From contig PNNB01000006.1 of the NCBI GenBank assembly GCA_013823985.1, positions 1-45,574 of the forward strand: a stretch of 45,574 nt of DNA. The letters are read 5' to 3'. The notes beneath the pieces were generated by a model. It did no database searches. It was not told where the DNA came from and saw only the letters and a list, made by a program, of their open reading frames with translations. A program made the position numbers and the translations under genes. Source of the stretch: Sphingopyxis sp. (GTDB taxonomy: Bacteria; Pseudomonadota; Alphaproteobacteria; Sphingomonadales; Sphingomonadaceae). Below are positions 17,701 to 25,946 of this stretch, in pieces (the stretch's first letter is position 1; every line of letters begins with the position of its first letter).

Positions 17701-18372
17701 TTCCAGTTGCCCGACATAGCGGCGCAGCACGGGCGATAAATAAGCGTCGACCAGCGTGGTATCTCCCCGCCCGACCAGCTTGATAAGCGGTGCAACCAGA
17801 TGGCTCACTGAAATATGCGGAAAGCCGATGTCCGCCGCAAGCGCCGCCAATATCTGCTCATGCGCCGGATAGCGATAGCCGTGCATCAAGACGATCGCCA
17901 GCGACCGCAGGCCTTCATCAAAGGCCGACTGCAGTGCCTGTCGGGCCTGATCCACATTCAGCGGTTTCAGAATATCTCCACCGCCACCAACCCGCTCGTC
18001 AATCTCGATGACTTTCGCATGCAGGGGCTCGGGCAGCTCGATCTGGCGCACGAACAGTTTCGGACGTTCCTGATACCCGATCCGAAGCGCGTCGCCAAAT
18101 CCGCCGGTGATGGCAAGGCATGTCGGCTCGCCCTTATGTTCCAGCAGCGCGTTGGTCGCGGCCGTGGTGCCGATCCGCAATTCGAGTGGCGGCAGCTGGC
18201 CGGATGCAACGCCGGTAACCTGCCGGATCGCGGCTATCGCGGCATCCCGATATAGTTCCGGATTTTCGGAAAGCAATTTGACGGTCGTTATGCTGCCCTC
18301 GGGCGAGCGCGCGATAACATCCGTAAAGGTGCCACCCCGATCAACCCAGAATCGCCAGCTATTTGCATCCAT
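14782..18372 (-). CDS. ATP-dependent 5-oxoprolinase (fused hydantoinase A and B domains)
   Basis: Hydrolyses 5-oxo-L-proline to L-glutamate at the cost of ATP. The 1196-residue protein has both halves in one chain, as in eukaryotic OPLAH. The HyuA-type ATPase half opens with WVDRGGTFTDV (residues about 9-20) and includes MGGTSTDVSHYAG and ACFGGAGGQHA. The HyuB-type half runs from about residue 680 (VDPVRLEIMGGLF) to the end, with AARGHHADIGG and the glycine-rich ETPGGGGYG tail. Length agrees with the fused family. First gene of the operon with DUF969, DUF979 and DUF2891. The 18373-18486 gap upstream holds no clear promoter. Confidence 0.93.
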   Translation of the reverse strand: MDANSWRFWVDRGGTFTDVIARSPEGSITTVKLLSENPELYRDAAIAAIRQVTGVASGQLPPLELRIGTTAATNALLEHKGEPTCLAITGGFGDALRIGYQERPKLFVRQIELPEPLHAKVIEIDERVGGGGDILKPLNVDQARQALQSAFDEGLRSLAIVLMHGYRYPAHEQILAALAADIGFPHISVSHLVAPLIKLVGRGDTTLVDAYLSPVLRRYVGQLEADAGGTLSALFMQSNGGLASSERFQGKDAILSGPAGGIVGMAKTAAQAGIASIIGFDMGGTSTDVSHYAGHYERESETMVAGVRIRAPMMRIHTVAAGGGSICSFNGARFQVGPHSAGAIPGPACYRRGGPLTVTDCNVMLGKIVPDHFPHIFGPNANEPLDTVLVRTKLEALAADIAAATGRHLCAEEIAEGFITIAVANMANAIKKISVERGHDVTRYTLACFGGAGGQHACLVADALGMNHVMIHPLAGVLSAYGMGLADRRAIRETSYGGPLDTEALAPLIQNLAAEAEADLRAQGVDGDIATEASAHIRYAGTDSSIEVDYGAVQAMQAAFEARHFRQFGFISDTPVIVEMLRVEAVYRSPDETGLEFALPVRSGLPRAHVPCFMAGTRQEAPLYDRSDLAAGFSAQGPAIIIDPVSTTIVEPGWKVDVDTIGNLMLSRSTPRATAVTQGTDVDPVRLEIMGGLFMAIAEEMGAALQHSASSVNIRERLDFSCAIFDASGNLVANAPHMPVHLGSMGESVRTILKRRAGGRDGRGIVAGDVYALNAPYDGGTHLPDITVIMPVFVEPGDPAPTYFVAARGHHADIGGITPGSMPPNSRSVEEEGVLIDNMLIVEKGQFLETEVRDLLGSGAWPSRNIAQNVADLKAQVAACAKGASELLRISGDYGRNVVTAYMQHVQDHAEEAVRKLILRLSDGRFRYAMDNEAVVEVAVRIDRDARTATVDFTGTSPQLAGNFNAPVSVVRAAVLYVVRTLIDDSIPMNEGCLKPVAIIAPEGTLVHPRYPAAVVAGNVETSQVITDALFGALGVMAGAQGTMNNFTFGNDRYQYYETIAGGSGAGPGFDGASVVQTHMTNSRLTDPEILETRFPVLLEEFSVRAGSGGEGMYRGGDGAVRRLRFLEPMTAGILSNRRKIPPFGLEGGGSGQLGINRVERKDGCAEILGATATVEMDAGDIFVIETPGGGGYGTA

Positions 18373-18486
18373 ATCCGGCGACTAACCGCTGCTCTAATCT
18401 GGCGCCAATGAAAACTGCCTCTGCAACAGCGGTGGGTGCGATCGGGCCGACCTTTTCCTTCAATCAGGATAAAGCCGAAAGCGAAA

Positions 18487-19629
18487 TCATGGCCAAAACT
18501 GTGCCGAGGCGATTTTGGCACCTTCCGCAAGTGCGGCCATTTTTGCCCAGACCACCTGGCGGTCGACAATACCCGAGCCGACATGGATGCTGAAACCGCA
18601 GTCGGCACCGGCCATCACATTGTCGCGCCCGACAAGATGGGCATATCGGGCGATGCGCTGTGCGATCAGTTCTGGATGCTCGATATAATTTGACTGGCAT
18701 TCGATCACCCCGGGTATCAGCACTTTTCCTTCGGGCAATTTGACGTCTTCGAACATTGCATATTCATGGGCGTGACGCGGATTGGCGGCCTCGAACTGGA
18801 TCGCATGCGGACGTGCGCGCCAGACAAGATCAATGATATCACGGAAAGGCACATCGCAATGATGCGGTCCGGGATAATTGCCCCAGCACATGTGCATGCG
18901 CAGCTGTTCGGGCGGAATGTTCGCGGTTGCCCGGTTGAGCGCCTCGATATTCAACGCCATTTTATCGCGGAAACCGCTCAGGTCCAACTCCCGAAACTGG
19001 GTGTGCCGGCCCATGGCAAGATCGGGGCAGTCAATCTGAAGAACGATCCCGTGCGCCGCAATGGCTTCATATTCATGGCGAAGTCCCTCTGCGAGGGCGA
19101 AGACATAATCCTCGTCGCTGTCATAATAGTCGTTCCGAAAGAACAGCGCGGTTACCCCGGGAGAGGCTGCGCTCATGAACGCCGTTTTCCCTGTGTGCTT
19201 GCTCAACGAAGCGTTCAACGTCTGCGCATCCCGCGCGACGGCGGTCATGTCTTTGACCGTGATCGGTGCATTACAGGCGGGAGTCTTGCGATGTTTGCGG
19301 CCGGGATCGGAAAACACACGCTCCTTAGTGGTCGGGAAATCCTCGATATCCTGGAAAGCGAAGCTGTTCCCGGTGCCGCCAAAGCCATTCAGGCGATCTT
19401 TGATGTAGGTGGCGTAGCTCGGCTTGGATTGTTCGCCATCATTGATGATGTCGAGGCCGGCTTCCGCCTGTTTGTCGACAACAAACTGCACCGCTTCGGC
19501 AATACGCGCATCGACAGCACCCATATCCAGCGGAAGACCATCTTCCTTGGCAAACATAATCTCGATCAGTTCATCTTCACGCGGCAAGCTACCCACATGG
19601 GTAGTCAAAAAGCGGTTTGCATGCGGCAT
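18487..19629 (-). CDS. MetE C-terminal-like zinc alkyltransferase (cobalamin-independent methionine synthase II family / EaCoMT-like)
   Basis: A 380-residue single-barrel relative of the catalytic half of cobalamin-independent methionine synthase. Zinc-ligand motifs are visible in RMHMCWGNYPGPHHCD (His and Cys) and GADCGFS (Cys). The N-terminal THVGSLPR and AGLDIINDGEQSK are diagnostic. It lacks the folate-binding N-terminal half of true MetE, like epoxyalkane:coenzyme M transferase and similar thiol alkyltransferases. It is therefore unlikely to be the housekeeping methionine synthase. It starts one base after the hydrolase stop, the last gene of the receptor operon, preceded by AAGGAAG. Substrate unknown; a C1 or thioether transfer in the catabolic pathway is inferred. 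Confidence 0.83.
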   Translation of the reverse strand: MPHANRFLTTHVGSLPREDELIEIMFAKEDGLPLDMGAVDARIAEAVQFVVDKQAEAGLDIINDGEQSKPSYATYIKDRLNGFGGTGNSFAFQDIEDFPTTKERVFSDPGRKHRKTPACNAPITVKDMTAVARDAQTLNASLSKHTGKTAFMSAASPGVTALFFRNDYYDSDEDYVFALAEGLRHEYEAIAAHGIVLQIDCPDLAMGRHTQFRELDLSGFRDKMALNIEALNRATANIPPEQLRMHMCWGNYPGPHHCDVPFRDIIDLVWRARPHAIQFEAANPRHAHEYAMFEDVKLPEGKVLIPGVIECQSNYIEHPELIAQRIARYAHLVGRDNVMAGADCGFSIHVGSGIVDRQVVWAKMAALAEGAKIASAQFWP

Positions 19630-19630
19630 A

Positions 19631-20452
19631 TCAGTCTTCCTTGCTGCTGTTATTTTCGAAAAAGTTCTGGATTAATGCGTTGACGGTTGCGGGTTGGTCG
19701 ATGTTGGCAAGGTGGCCCGCATCCGGAACGAATTTGGCGATAGCATGAGGAATGTTCGCCCCGATAAACTGTGCCACTTCTTTACGCCATTCGCTGTCAT
19801 TTTCGCCGGCGAGCGCCATTGTTGGGACCGGCAAAGACCGCAAGCCGGACAAAGAAATGTCGAGTGCATCTTGGTCGACCAGTTGGTCACGCCCGTCATA
19901 ATCGTGCAGAATTTCATCCAGAAGCGCCCGATTTTGCCCGTTAACTTGGGTCAGAGGGTGGCATCGCCATTGGCCGATCATGTCCGGTAGCCTGCCCGCG
20001 CGCACCAGGTCTGATAGTGCGGGGCGATCAATTTCGGGAACATCGCCTGATTCCGGAACCAGCCGGTGCAATGGCGCGCCGATGACGGCAAGAGAGTTGA
20101 GCCTTTCCGGATTGGAACGTGCATAGTCCAGGGCAACCGACGCCCCCTGGGACAGCCCTACGAGCGCAAATTTCCGCGCGCCGAATTGATCGGCGATTGC
20201 GTTGATGTCATCGCGCTCGGCGGCGAGCAAAGGGGGTGCGGTCGATCCGCCAAAGCCGCGACGATCGGGGAAGACAATCTGCATGCCCCGGGCCAACGGG
20301 CTTTGCGGTAGCCAAATTCGCCAGTCGAGTGTCCAGCCATGCAGAAACAGCACGACGGGACCGGAGCCGATGGACCGGACAGGCAGCTTTCCGCCCTCCA
20401 CATCGATCCAGCGCACATGGGCGATATCATGGTCCGAGCCTTCGTGTTGCAC
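19631..20452 (-). CDS. Alpha/beta-fold hydrolase
   Basis: A 273-residue hydrolase with a full catalytic triad: Ser101 in GLSQG, Asp219 in AGENDSEW and His247 in GHLANID. The oxyanion region is FLHGWTLDW and the PDRRGFGGS block follows. This resembles the ester- or C-C-bond-cleaving hydrolases of aromatic pathways. No ATG is in a sensible position; the GTG at 20452 has GGAG six bases upstream and leaves 19 bases after the VOC gene, so I choose it. GTG at 20464 is the alternative. The frame continues further upstream over the VOC gene but this is not meaningful. Confidence 0.82.
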   Translation of the reverse strand: MQHEGSDHDIAHVRWIDVEGGKLPVRSIGSGPVVLFLHGWTLDWRIWLPQSPLARGMQIVFPDRRGFGGSTAPPLLAAERDDINAIADQFGARKFALVGLSQGASVALDYARSNPERLNSLAVIGAPLHRLVPESGDVPEIDRPALSDLVRAGRLPDMIGQWRCHPLTQVNGQNRALLDEILHDYDGRDQLVDQDALDISLSGLRSLPVPTMALAGENDSEWRKEVAQFIGANIPHAIAKFVPDAGHLANIDQPATVNALIQNFFENNSSKED

Positions 20453-20471
20453 CGAGGGCTCCACTATGTGC

Positions 20472-21017
20472 TTAAGCGTGCAATGCCCGGAACGGGTTAT
20501 TATTGCTATGGTTACCGGCCAACCAACGGCTGAGTTCGGAGCGCGCTTCGGCACGGCGCTGGGCATCCAGAGGTGCGGCCTCCGGCGCGTCATATGTGAA
20601 TTCCAAAATCATGTTATTGGGATCCTTCACATAGACCGAACGGCAATACCCATGCTCGAGGATGTAGGTGTCAGGCTCGACAAAACCGGCAGCAGAAATC
20701 CGGCGCTCCAGTTCGGCCTGTCCTTTTTCGTCCACCTGAAGTGCAATGTGAATGAACGGCGATTCCGGGATTTCCGGACCGAACTCTGCTTGATCATCGG
20801 GATCGGCAAATTGGAAAAACGCCAGGGCGCTGCCGTCGGCCAGTTCGAAAAAGCAATGGCAATAGGTGCGTTCCTTGCCGAACAGCTCATCCTTCTCGCA
20901 ATAGGTCGCCATCAAGGGGAAGCCCAAAACGTCCTCATAGAACGCCCGTGTCGCTTCCAGATCCTTGGTGACATACGCCGTATGATGCAGCCTTTTGGCG
21001 AGAATTTCGCTGTTCAT
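20472..21017 (-). CDS. VOC-superfamily (glyoxalase-fold) enzyme
   Basis: A 181-residue vicinal-oxygen-chelate protein with two beta-alpha-beta-beta-beta modules. A full metal set in glyoxalase I order is visible: His12 (LHHTAYV), Glu58 (CFFELADG), His90 (FIHIAL) and Glu139 (MILEFTYD). That H-E-H-E pattern differs from extradiol dioxygenases (H-H-E) and suggests an isomerase, lyase or epimerase. The C-terminal 40 residues are charged and extra. ATG at 21017 has GAGG nine bases upstream; an ATG five codons earlier (21032) is possible. Third gene of the receptor operon. Confidence 0.82.
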   Translation of the reverse strand: MNSEILAKRLHHTAYVTKDLEATRAFYEDVLGFPLMATYCEKDELFGKERTYCHCFFELADGSALAFFQFADPDDQAEFGPEIPESPFIHIALQVDEKGQAELERRISAAGFVEPDTYILEHGYCRSVYVKDPNNMILEFTYDAPEAAPLDAQRRAEARSELSRWLAGNHSNNNPFRALHA

Positions 21018-21059
21018 TCTATCTGTCCTCATCTCTCAAATTAGAATCACATGGAAAGA

Positions 21060-21662
21060 CTATGCTATCAGTTTACCGGCGATCTCGGCAACATGACGTC
21101 CTTGGAATCGCGCACCTGCAAGTTCGTTCTCGCTCGGCATCCGGCTTCCATCGGCCCCCGCCAACGTTGTCGCCCCATAGGGCGTCCCCCCGCTGATTTC
21201 GCCCATCTCGCTATTGCCTTTAAACGTATAGGGCAAGCCGACGATAACCATGCCGTGGTGCAGCAGGGTCGTGTGAAAGGACGTTATGGTCGTTTCCTGA
21301 CCACCATGCTGGCTCGCGGTCGAACAGAACACGCTTCCGACTTTCCCGACCAAAGCATTTGCGAACCACAGCCCGCCGGTTTGATCCAGGAAGTTCCGCA
21401 TCTGTGCAGCCATGTTTCCAAACCGCGTCGGTGTACCAAAAATAATCGCATCATAATTGGCGAGCTCGTCCGGTGTGGCGATCGGCGCGGCTTGGTCCAC
21501 CTTGATGTGGGCTGCGGCCGCAACCTCTTCCGGAACGAGTTCCGGAACACGCTTTATGTCGACAGTACAACCTGACACCGACCTTGCCCCATCGGCAACC
21601 GCTTCGGCCATGGCTTCGATATGACCGTAACTGGAATAATATAGAACAAGGACTTTCGTCAT
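21060..21662 (-). CDS. wrbA: NAD(P)H:quinone oxidoreductase, WrbA family flavodoxin-like
   Basis: A 200-residue FMN-binding protein that reduces quinones by two electrons. The family blocks are [21 protein letters not shown] (FMN phosphate loop), [23 protein letters not shown], and [14 protein letters not shown]; the late [14 protein letters not shown] is diagnostic for WrbA. AAGGGG precedes the ATG. It sits 9 bases after the receptor gene and before VOC and hydrolase. That position suggests that the pathway makes a quinone or hydroquinone; WrbA also has a general stress role. Confidence 0.93.
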   Translation of the reverse strand: MTKVLVLYYSSYGHIEAMAEAVADGARSVSGCTVDIKRVPELVPEEVAAAAHIKVDQAAPIATPDELANYDAIIFGTPTRFGNMAAQMRNFLDQTGGLWFANALVGKVGSVFCSTASQHGGQETTITSFHTTLLHHGMVIVGLPYTFKGNSEMGEISGGTPYGATTLAGADGSRMPSENELAGARFQGRHVAEIAGKLIA

Positions 21663-21671
21663 TTTGACCCC

Positions 21672-23867
21672 TTAGAATTTATAGGATGCTTCGAGACCGT
21701 AAATCCGAGGCCGCGCTTTGAAAACGAAACCACCGGGTGAAAATTCGGCGTTGTATTTCTCGTTGAACAGGTTGTTTGCAAAAGCAGCCACAGACCAGCT
21801 GTCGCTGTTTACCCCCACCCGCGCATCGACCAGATCCACCGGCGCACGAACAGTCGTGTTGAACGGCTCCCACCATGTTTTACCGGTCCGTCGATAATCG
21901 ACGCGGAAAAGACCGTTTAGTCCGGATCCGAGTTCCGGTGTGAATTGTGCACCCAAATTGTAGGTATATCGCGAAATCAATGGAGCTTCATTCCCGATGG
22001 CGACGGGATCAGGAAATTCCTTGATTTCACTCCATGTATATCCTGCAGCCGCGTTTAACTGGATATCCGGAGTCGGCCGCAACGTTGCCTCCAACTCGAA
22101 ACCCTGAATACGCGTTTTAGGGACGTTGCCCAAATTCTGGGTCGAGTTCGCGGCAAGGAACACGAAGAAATAGCTGTTACGCGACAGCGTCGAATATGCG
22201 GCAGCATTTAAAGTCAGTTTACGATCGAGCAGGCGCGTTTTGACACCCGCTTCAAATGTCGTTGCGGTTTCGTCTTTGAAAATGTCCGATACACCGACAA
22301 TGCCATTGCTGCTCGCCACGCCGCCAACGCCGGTCTGGTTGAAGCCGCCTGAACGGAAGCCTCGGCTGTATCCGCCATATAAGGTGATGTCATCGGTCGG
22401 CTGATAGGTCAGCGTGACTTTTGGTTGCAGGTCATCAAATGTTGCGCGGCGTTTTTCGCCCGTCGCACCTTGCGGGAAACCGGGCACATTTGGCAAGAAT
22501 GCCGTCGGTGTCAGGGTCGTATTCACCCGCTTGTCACGGTCATAGCGCAGCGACGCGTCGACACGGAACTGATCCGAAAACTCATATCCCAGATTGGCGA
22601 AAACAGCCCAGGCAAAGTTGTTCTGGCTGTCGGCCAGAAATGTCGACTGCGGGCTGGCGGGATTGGTCGATGGTGTCCGGAATACCGGGAACACGCCCTG
22701 TTGGAAATCAAGCAGGTTGCCTGTCGATATATAGCGTGCGGTATCGATATAATATCCGCCAAACATCCAGAAGAGCTTCTCGTTTTTTGGCGACTCGATC
22801 CGGATTTCCTGGCTGACGGCCTTCACGTTCAGATACTGGCTTTGCGCAAGATCGAACGGCAGACCGAAGACAGCGACCAGAAGGGATTCATTGAACGGCA
22901 AGAAGTTGAACGCATCGCCGGTCAGGATTTCCTTCACGGTGTCGTAGGAGGTGATAGAGGTCGCCGTAAATCCTTCGCCCTCATAAGCAAATTTCGCGGC
23001 GACATTCAGGATATCGCGGTTATTGATGCCGCGGTTATTGACCCGGATCGGCAGGCTGACATCGTTCACGTCATTGACGATGTTGAAATAGAGCGCCTGT
23101 GTCTCAAGGCGCGCATAAGATGCGCGGAGATCAGCGGTCCAACCATTGCCGGGTTCAAACAGCAAGTTTCCGCGAACCGACAGGTCTTTCACCGGATCAG
23201 CGTCTTCGTTGAGGAACGTGTTGCGCAAATATCCGTCAGTATCCCGATAGGATCCGGACAAGCGGAATTTCACGGTGTCGGATAGCGGGCCGCTGATGCC
23301 AGCCCGCACATTCCAGCCGAAGCCATTATCGATACCCGCTTTCACACTTCCGGTGAAGGTGTCGGTTGGTTTCTGACTGGTAATGATGATCGCGCCGCCA
23401 ATAGCGTTGCGACCATAAAGACCACCCTGCGGGCCTTTGAGGACCTCGATTTGGGCGATATCGACCAATTCTTGGTTAAAGGCCGCAGGATTTACCTGCT
23501 GAACCCCATCAATGACGACTGCGACCGAGGGCTCACTATTGCGGGCTTGGGTGATGCCGCGGATAATGATGAAGGCGTTACCCGAATTCTGGGTTTCGAC
23601 CAGATTGACGTTGGACGTCAGATTGATGAAATCGAGTGGCTTTTCGATACCGGCATTCTCGATCGTTTCCGAGTTGAACGCGGTCACGGCGGCGGGAACG
23701 TCCTGCAAATTCTGGTCGCGGCGCAAGGCGCTGACCACAATTTCCTGGGTATCCTGATCTGCTGCTTCAGATGCTTCTTGAGCATAAACGATGCTGGGGA
23801 CGAGCGCTGTGCTGCCCAATAAAGTAATCAAGGCCGCAGAAGCCCACTTCGCAGACTGAAATGCCAT
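21672..23867 (-). CDS. TonB-dependent outer-membrane receptor
   Basis: A 731-residue receptor for energy-dependent uptake. It has a signal peptide (residues about 1-30, ending IVYAQ), a TonB-box-like EIVVSALRR, a plug domain (NVNLVETQNSGNAFIIIRGI, VLKGPQGGLYGRNAIGGAI) and a 22-strand barrel ending in aromatic YKF. ATG at 23867 is preceded by GGGAG at seven bases. It leads the five-gene minus operon, under an IclR-type operator/promoter. In sphingomonads such receptors import aromatic or other organic nutrients, not only iron; the ligand here is unknown. Confidence 0.94.
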   Translation of the reverse strand: MAFQSAKWASAALITLLGSTALVPSIVYAQEASEAADQDTQEIVVSALRRDQNLQDVPAAVTAFNSETIENAGIEKPLDFINLTSNVNLVETQNSGNAFIIIRGITQARNSEPSVAVVIDGVQQVNPAAFNQELVDIAQIEVLKGPQGGLYGRNAIGGAIIITSQKPTDTFTGSVKAGIDNGFGWNVRAGISGPLSDTVKFRLSGSYRDTDGYLRNTFLNEDADPVKDLSVRGNLLFEPGNGWTADLRASYARLETQALYFNIVNDVNDVSLPIRVNNRGINNRDILNVAAKFAYEGEGFTATSITSYDTVKEILTGDAFNFLPFNESLLVAVFGLPFDLAQSQYLNVKAVSQEIRIESPKNEKLFWMFGGYYIDTARYISTGNLLDFQQGVFPVFRTPSTNPASPQSTFLADSQNNFAWAVFANLGYEFSDQFRVDASLRYDRDKRVNTTLTPTAFLPNVPGFPQGATGEKRRATFDDLQPKVTLTYQPTDDITLYGGYSRGFRSGGFNQTGVGGVASSNGIVGVSDIFKDETATTFEAGVKTRLLDRKLTLNAAAYSTLSRNSYFFVFLAANSTQNLGNVPKTRIQGFELEATLRPTPDIQLNAAAGYTWSEIKEFPDPVAIGNEAPLISRYTYNLGAQFTPELGSGLNGLFRVDYRRTGKTWWEPFNTTVRAPVDLVDARVGVNSDSWSVAAFANNLFNEKYNAEFSPGGFVFKARPRIYGLEASYKF

Positions 23868-23921
23868 TCTCCATCTCCCGTATCGTATCAAACGCCTTCT
23901 ATCACCGAAGCGTATCACGGC

Positions 23922-23964
23922 GTTCTAATTCGTTCGAATGTCGAAGTCAAGTTCGATATGCGAA
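23922..23964 (-). promoter_or_regulatory. Promoter with paired IclR-type operators for the receptor operon
   Basis: Two palindromes TTCG-N5-CGAA occupy 23933-23945 and 23952-23964, 19 bp centre to centre. Between them is TTGACT (23950-23945), and 17 bases further TAGAAC (23927-23922): a good -35/-10 pair reading toward the receptor gene, with a leader of about 50 bases. One operator lies just upstream of -35 and the other inside the spacer. The same 32-bp arrangement recurs at 25966-25997. Binding by the adjacent IclR protein is inferred. Confidence 0.75.
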
Positions 23965-23967
23965 TTT

Positions 23968-24780
23968 TTAAGAGGAGGTTTCCCGTTGTAATGCATGGAC
24001 CAGCGAAGGCCACCGGCGAAGTGCCGCTTCGATTTCAGCGGCAGCCTCGCGCAAGAGGGGGAGTCGCGATTTGATCAGGTCATCTTGCGAAATTCGTGTG
24101 GTTGAGGTGGAACAGTTTACGGCCGCAATCGGACGCCGTGACGCATCGAACACGGGCACGGCGACAGACACAATGCCGAAGTCCAGTTCATCAAATGCGG
24201 AGTCATAACCCCTGCTTCGGACCAATTGCAGCCGTTCGCGCATCGCCTTTTCAGAGGTCACGGTATGCTCGGTGAATTTTTCAAAAGGTGCAGCGGCAAG
24301 ATATTCTTCAATCTCCGCCTCCGGCAAAAATGCCAAAATGCTTTTACCCATCGACGTTGCATGGACCGGAAAGCGCGTACCGACATTGACGCCTAGCCGG
24401 ATCCGCCGGTTCGTGGACACATGCGCAAGATAAAGAACGTCCTTGCCGGCAATCGACGCCATCGATGCACTGTCGCCCGTTTCATCGCGCAACGACTGGA
24501 GAGGCGGGACGCAGACATGTTCCAGATGCATGGATGAATGGAACGCAGACCCAAAGGCCAACACTTCGGGTTTCAGCAAAAAATTGCGATCATGCTGCGC
24601 CACATAACCGAGTGCAACCAGCGTATTGAGGCACCGCCGCGCTACCGCCGGGCTCAATCCGGTGACGGCCGCAACTTCGCTTAAGCGCATCTCGGGATGT
24701 TGGTCATCAAACGCCCGCAAGACCGAAAGACCGCGCTCAAGTGTCGAAAGATACTCCGGGTCCTTCTCGGGTTTTGCCAC
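23968..24780 (-). CDS. IclR-family transcriptional regulator (PcaR/PobR-like)
   Basis: A 270-residue regulator with a winged helix-turn-helix at about residues 14-72 (LERGLSVLRAFDD, LSEVAAVTGLSPAVARRCLNTL) and an IclR effector domain after residue 80 (HATSMGKSILAFL, AFDELDFGIVSVAVPVFD). The DNA-binding segment and the layout resemble PcaR/PcaU/PobR, which control aromatic-acid catabolism and bind small carboxylates. The GTG start overlaps the CoA-transferase stop (TAGTG, 24778-24782). The two operator pairs flanking this two-gene unit are the obvious targets. The effector is unknown. Confidence 0.92.
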   Translation of the reverse strand: MAKPEKDPEYLSTLERGLSVLRAFDDQHPEMRLSEVAAVTGLSPAVARRCLNTLVALGYVAQHDRNFLLKPEVLAFGSAFHSSMHLEHVCVPPLQSLRDETGDSASMASIAGKDVLYLAHVSTNRRIRLGVNVGTRFPVHATSMGKSILAFLPEAEIEEYLAAAPFEKFTEHTVTSEKAMRERLQLVRSRGYDSAFDELDFGIVSVAVPVFDASRRPIAAVNCSTSTTRISQDDLIKSRLPLLREAAAEIEAALRRWPSLVHALQRETSS

Positions 24781-25931
24781 TATTCTAGCCTTTCCAACTT
24801 CCTTCTCAGCGGGGCAACCAGTTCTTCGTCATTTGCCCCAAGCACGGGAGGTGCGGTGACATCCAGAGCACGTTGCCCATCGAAAGTCACGGGGGATCTA
24901 ATGGTTTTGAATACGCCGTGCGGACCATCTGCGTCCTCAATGCACAGTTGCAATGCTTTCGCCTGATCGGATTCAATCGCCTCTTCGGACGTATTAACAG
25001 GGGCGTGAGGCACTTCCAAATTCCGCAATATGTCGCACCATTCCTGCCGCGTGCGTGTCTTGAAAATAGGTGCGAGAAAATCGATGACCTTTTCGTAATT
25101 GGCGATCCGTGATTCACGACTTTCAAACATGGGCAACTGCAACATGCCGGGTTGATCGACCGCGGTTGCCAGATTTTCCCAAAATTTGGGGGGCGATGAC
25201 ATGTGCAGGGCTATCCACATCGTGTCCGCGCATTCGAACACATAGGATTGCGAGACGTGCGGGCGGCTGTACGGTCCCATGATCTGGTTATCTGAGAAAT
25301 AATGGGTGAAATCGTCGAGATTGAAATGCGCCATGGCTTCGAACATTGACGTTTCAACCAGTCGACCCTGTCCGGTCCGCTCCCGTTCGTACAGCGCCGC
25401 AAGCACACCATAAGCGGCATAGAAACCGGTCGTGGCATCCGCCAGTGCAGGGCCGACAACACGGCGATGAACGGGATTGACCAAAAGACGCAAAAACCCG
25501 CTGACCGCCTGTGCGACGGTATCGAATGCCGGACGATCGCGATCAGGGCCGTCATTCCCGAAGCCCGAGATTGATGCGTAAATTAATTTCGGATTGAGCG
25601 CGCGAAGGCGTGACGCCGATACCCCGATTTTGTCGGCCACACCTGGCCGGAAGTTCTGGATGAAAACATCGGCCTCCAAGAGCATGTGATCAAACACGGC
25701 AAGGTCTTCGGCTTTCCGCGTATCTAGTGTGATGCTCTTTTTGTTGCGGTTGTAGGTTTGGAAGTGTGGACTATAAAGACCACCGCGGAACGCACGGAAC
25801 GGGTCGCCGACCTTGGGCTGCTCGATCTTTATGACGGTTGCACCCAAATCTGCTAACAGCATGCCTGCCGCCGGACCGGTTATAAAAGTACCCATCTCCA
25901 AAACGGTCACGTTGCTGAGGGGCTTGGCCAT
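24780..25931 (-). CDS. Class III CoA-transferase (CaiB/BaiF family)
   Basis: A 383-residue enzyme that moves CoA between carboxylic acids through an enzyme-bound anhydride on Asp. Conserved blocks: VLEMGTFITGPAAGMLLADLGA at the N-terminus, NRNKKSITLDTR, QNFRPG, and PALADATTGFYAAYG with the likely catalytic Asp. ATG at 25931 follows GGAGAG. It is transcribed with the regulator. A neighbouring citryl-CoA-lyase-like gene suggests it activates a hydroxylated di- or tricarboxylic acid that is then cleaved; this is inference. Confidence 0.92.
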   Translation of the reverse strand: MAKPLSNVTVLEMGTFITGPAAGMLLADLGATVIKIEQPKVGDPFRAFRGGLYSPHFQTYNRNKKSITLDTRKAEDLAVFDHMLLEADVFIQNFRPGVADKIGVSASRLRALNPKLIYASISGFGNDGPDRDRPAFDTVAQAVSGFLRLLVNPVHRRVVGPALADATTGFYAAYGVLAALYERERTGQGRLVETSMFEAMAHFNLDDFTHYFSDNQIMGPYSRPHVSQSYVFECADTMWIALHMSSPPKFWENLATAVDQPGMLQLPMFESRESRIANYEKVIDFLAPIFKTRTRQEWCDILRNLEVPHAPVNTSEEAIESDQAKALQLCIEDADGPHGVFKTIRSPVTFDGQRALDVTAPPVLGANDEELVAPLRRKLERLE

Positions 25932-25946
25932 GTTTTCTCTCCAGAC

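Noticed and set aside
20472..21017. VOC protein as a ring-cleaving extradiol dioxygenase
   Set aside because: The ligand order is His-Glu-His-Glu, not His-His-Glu, and the chain is shorter than two-module dioxygenases.
22425..23285. Plus-strand frame of 286 codons
   Set aside because: Antisense to the TonB-dependent receptor; no domain recognised.
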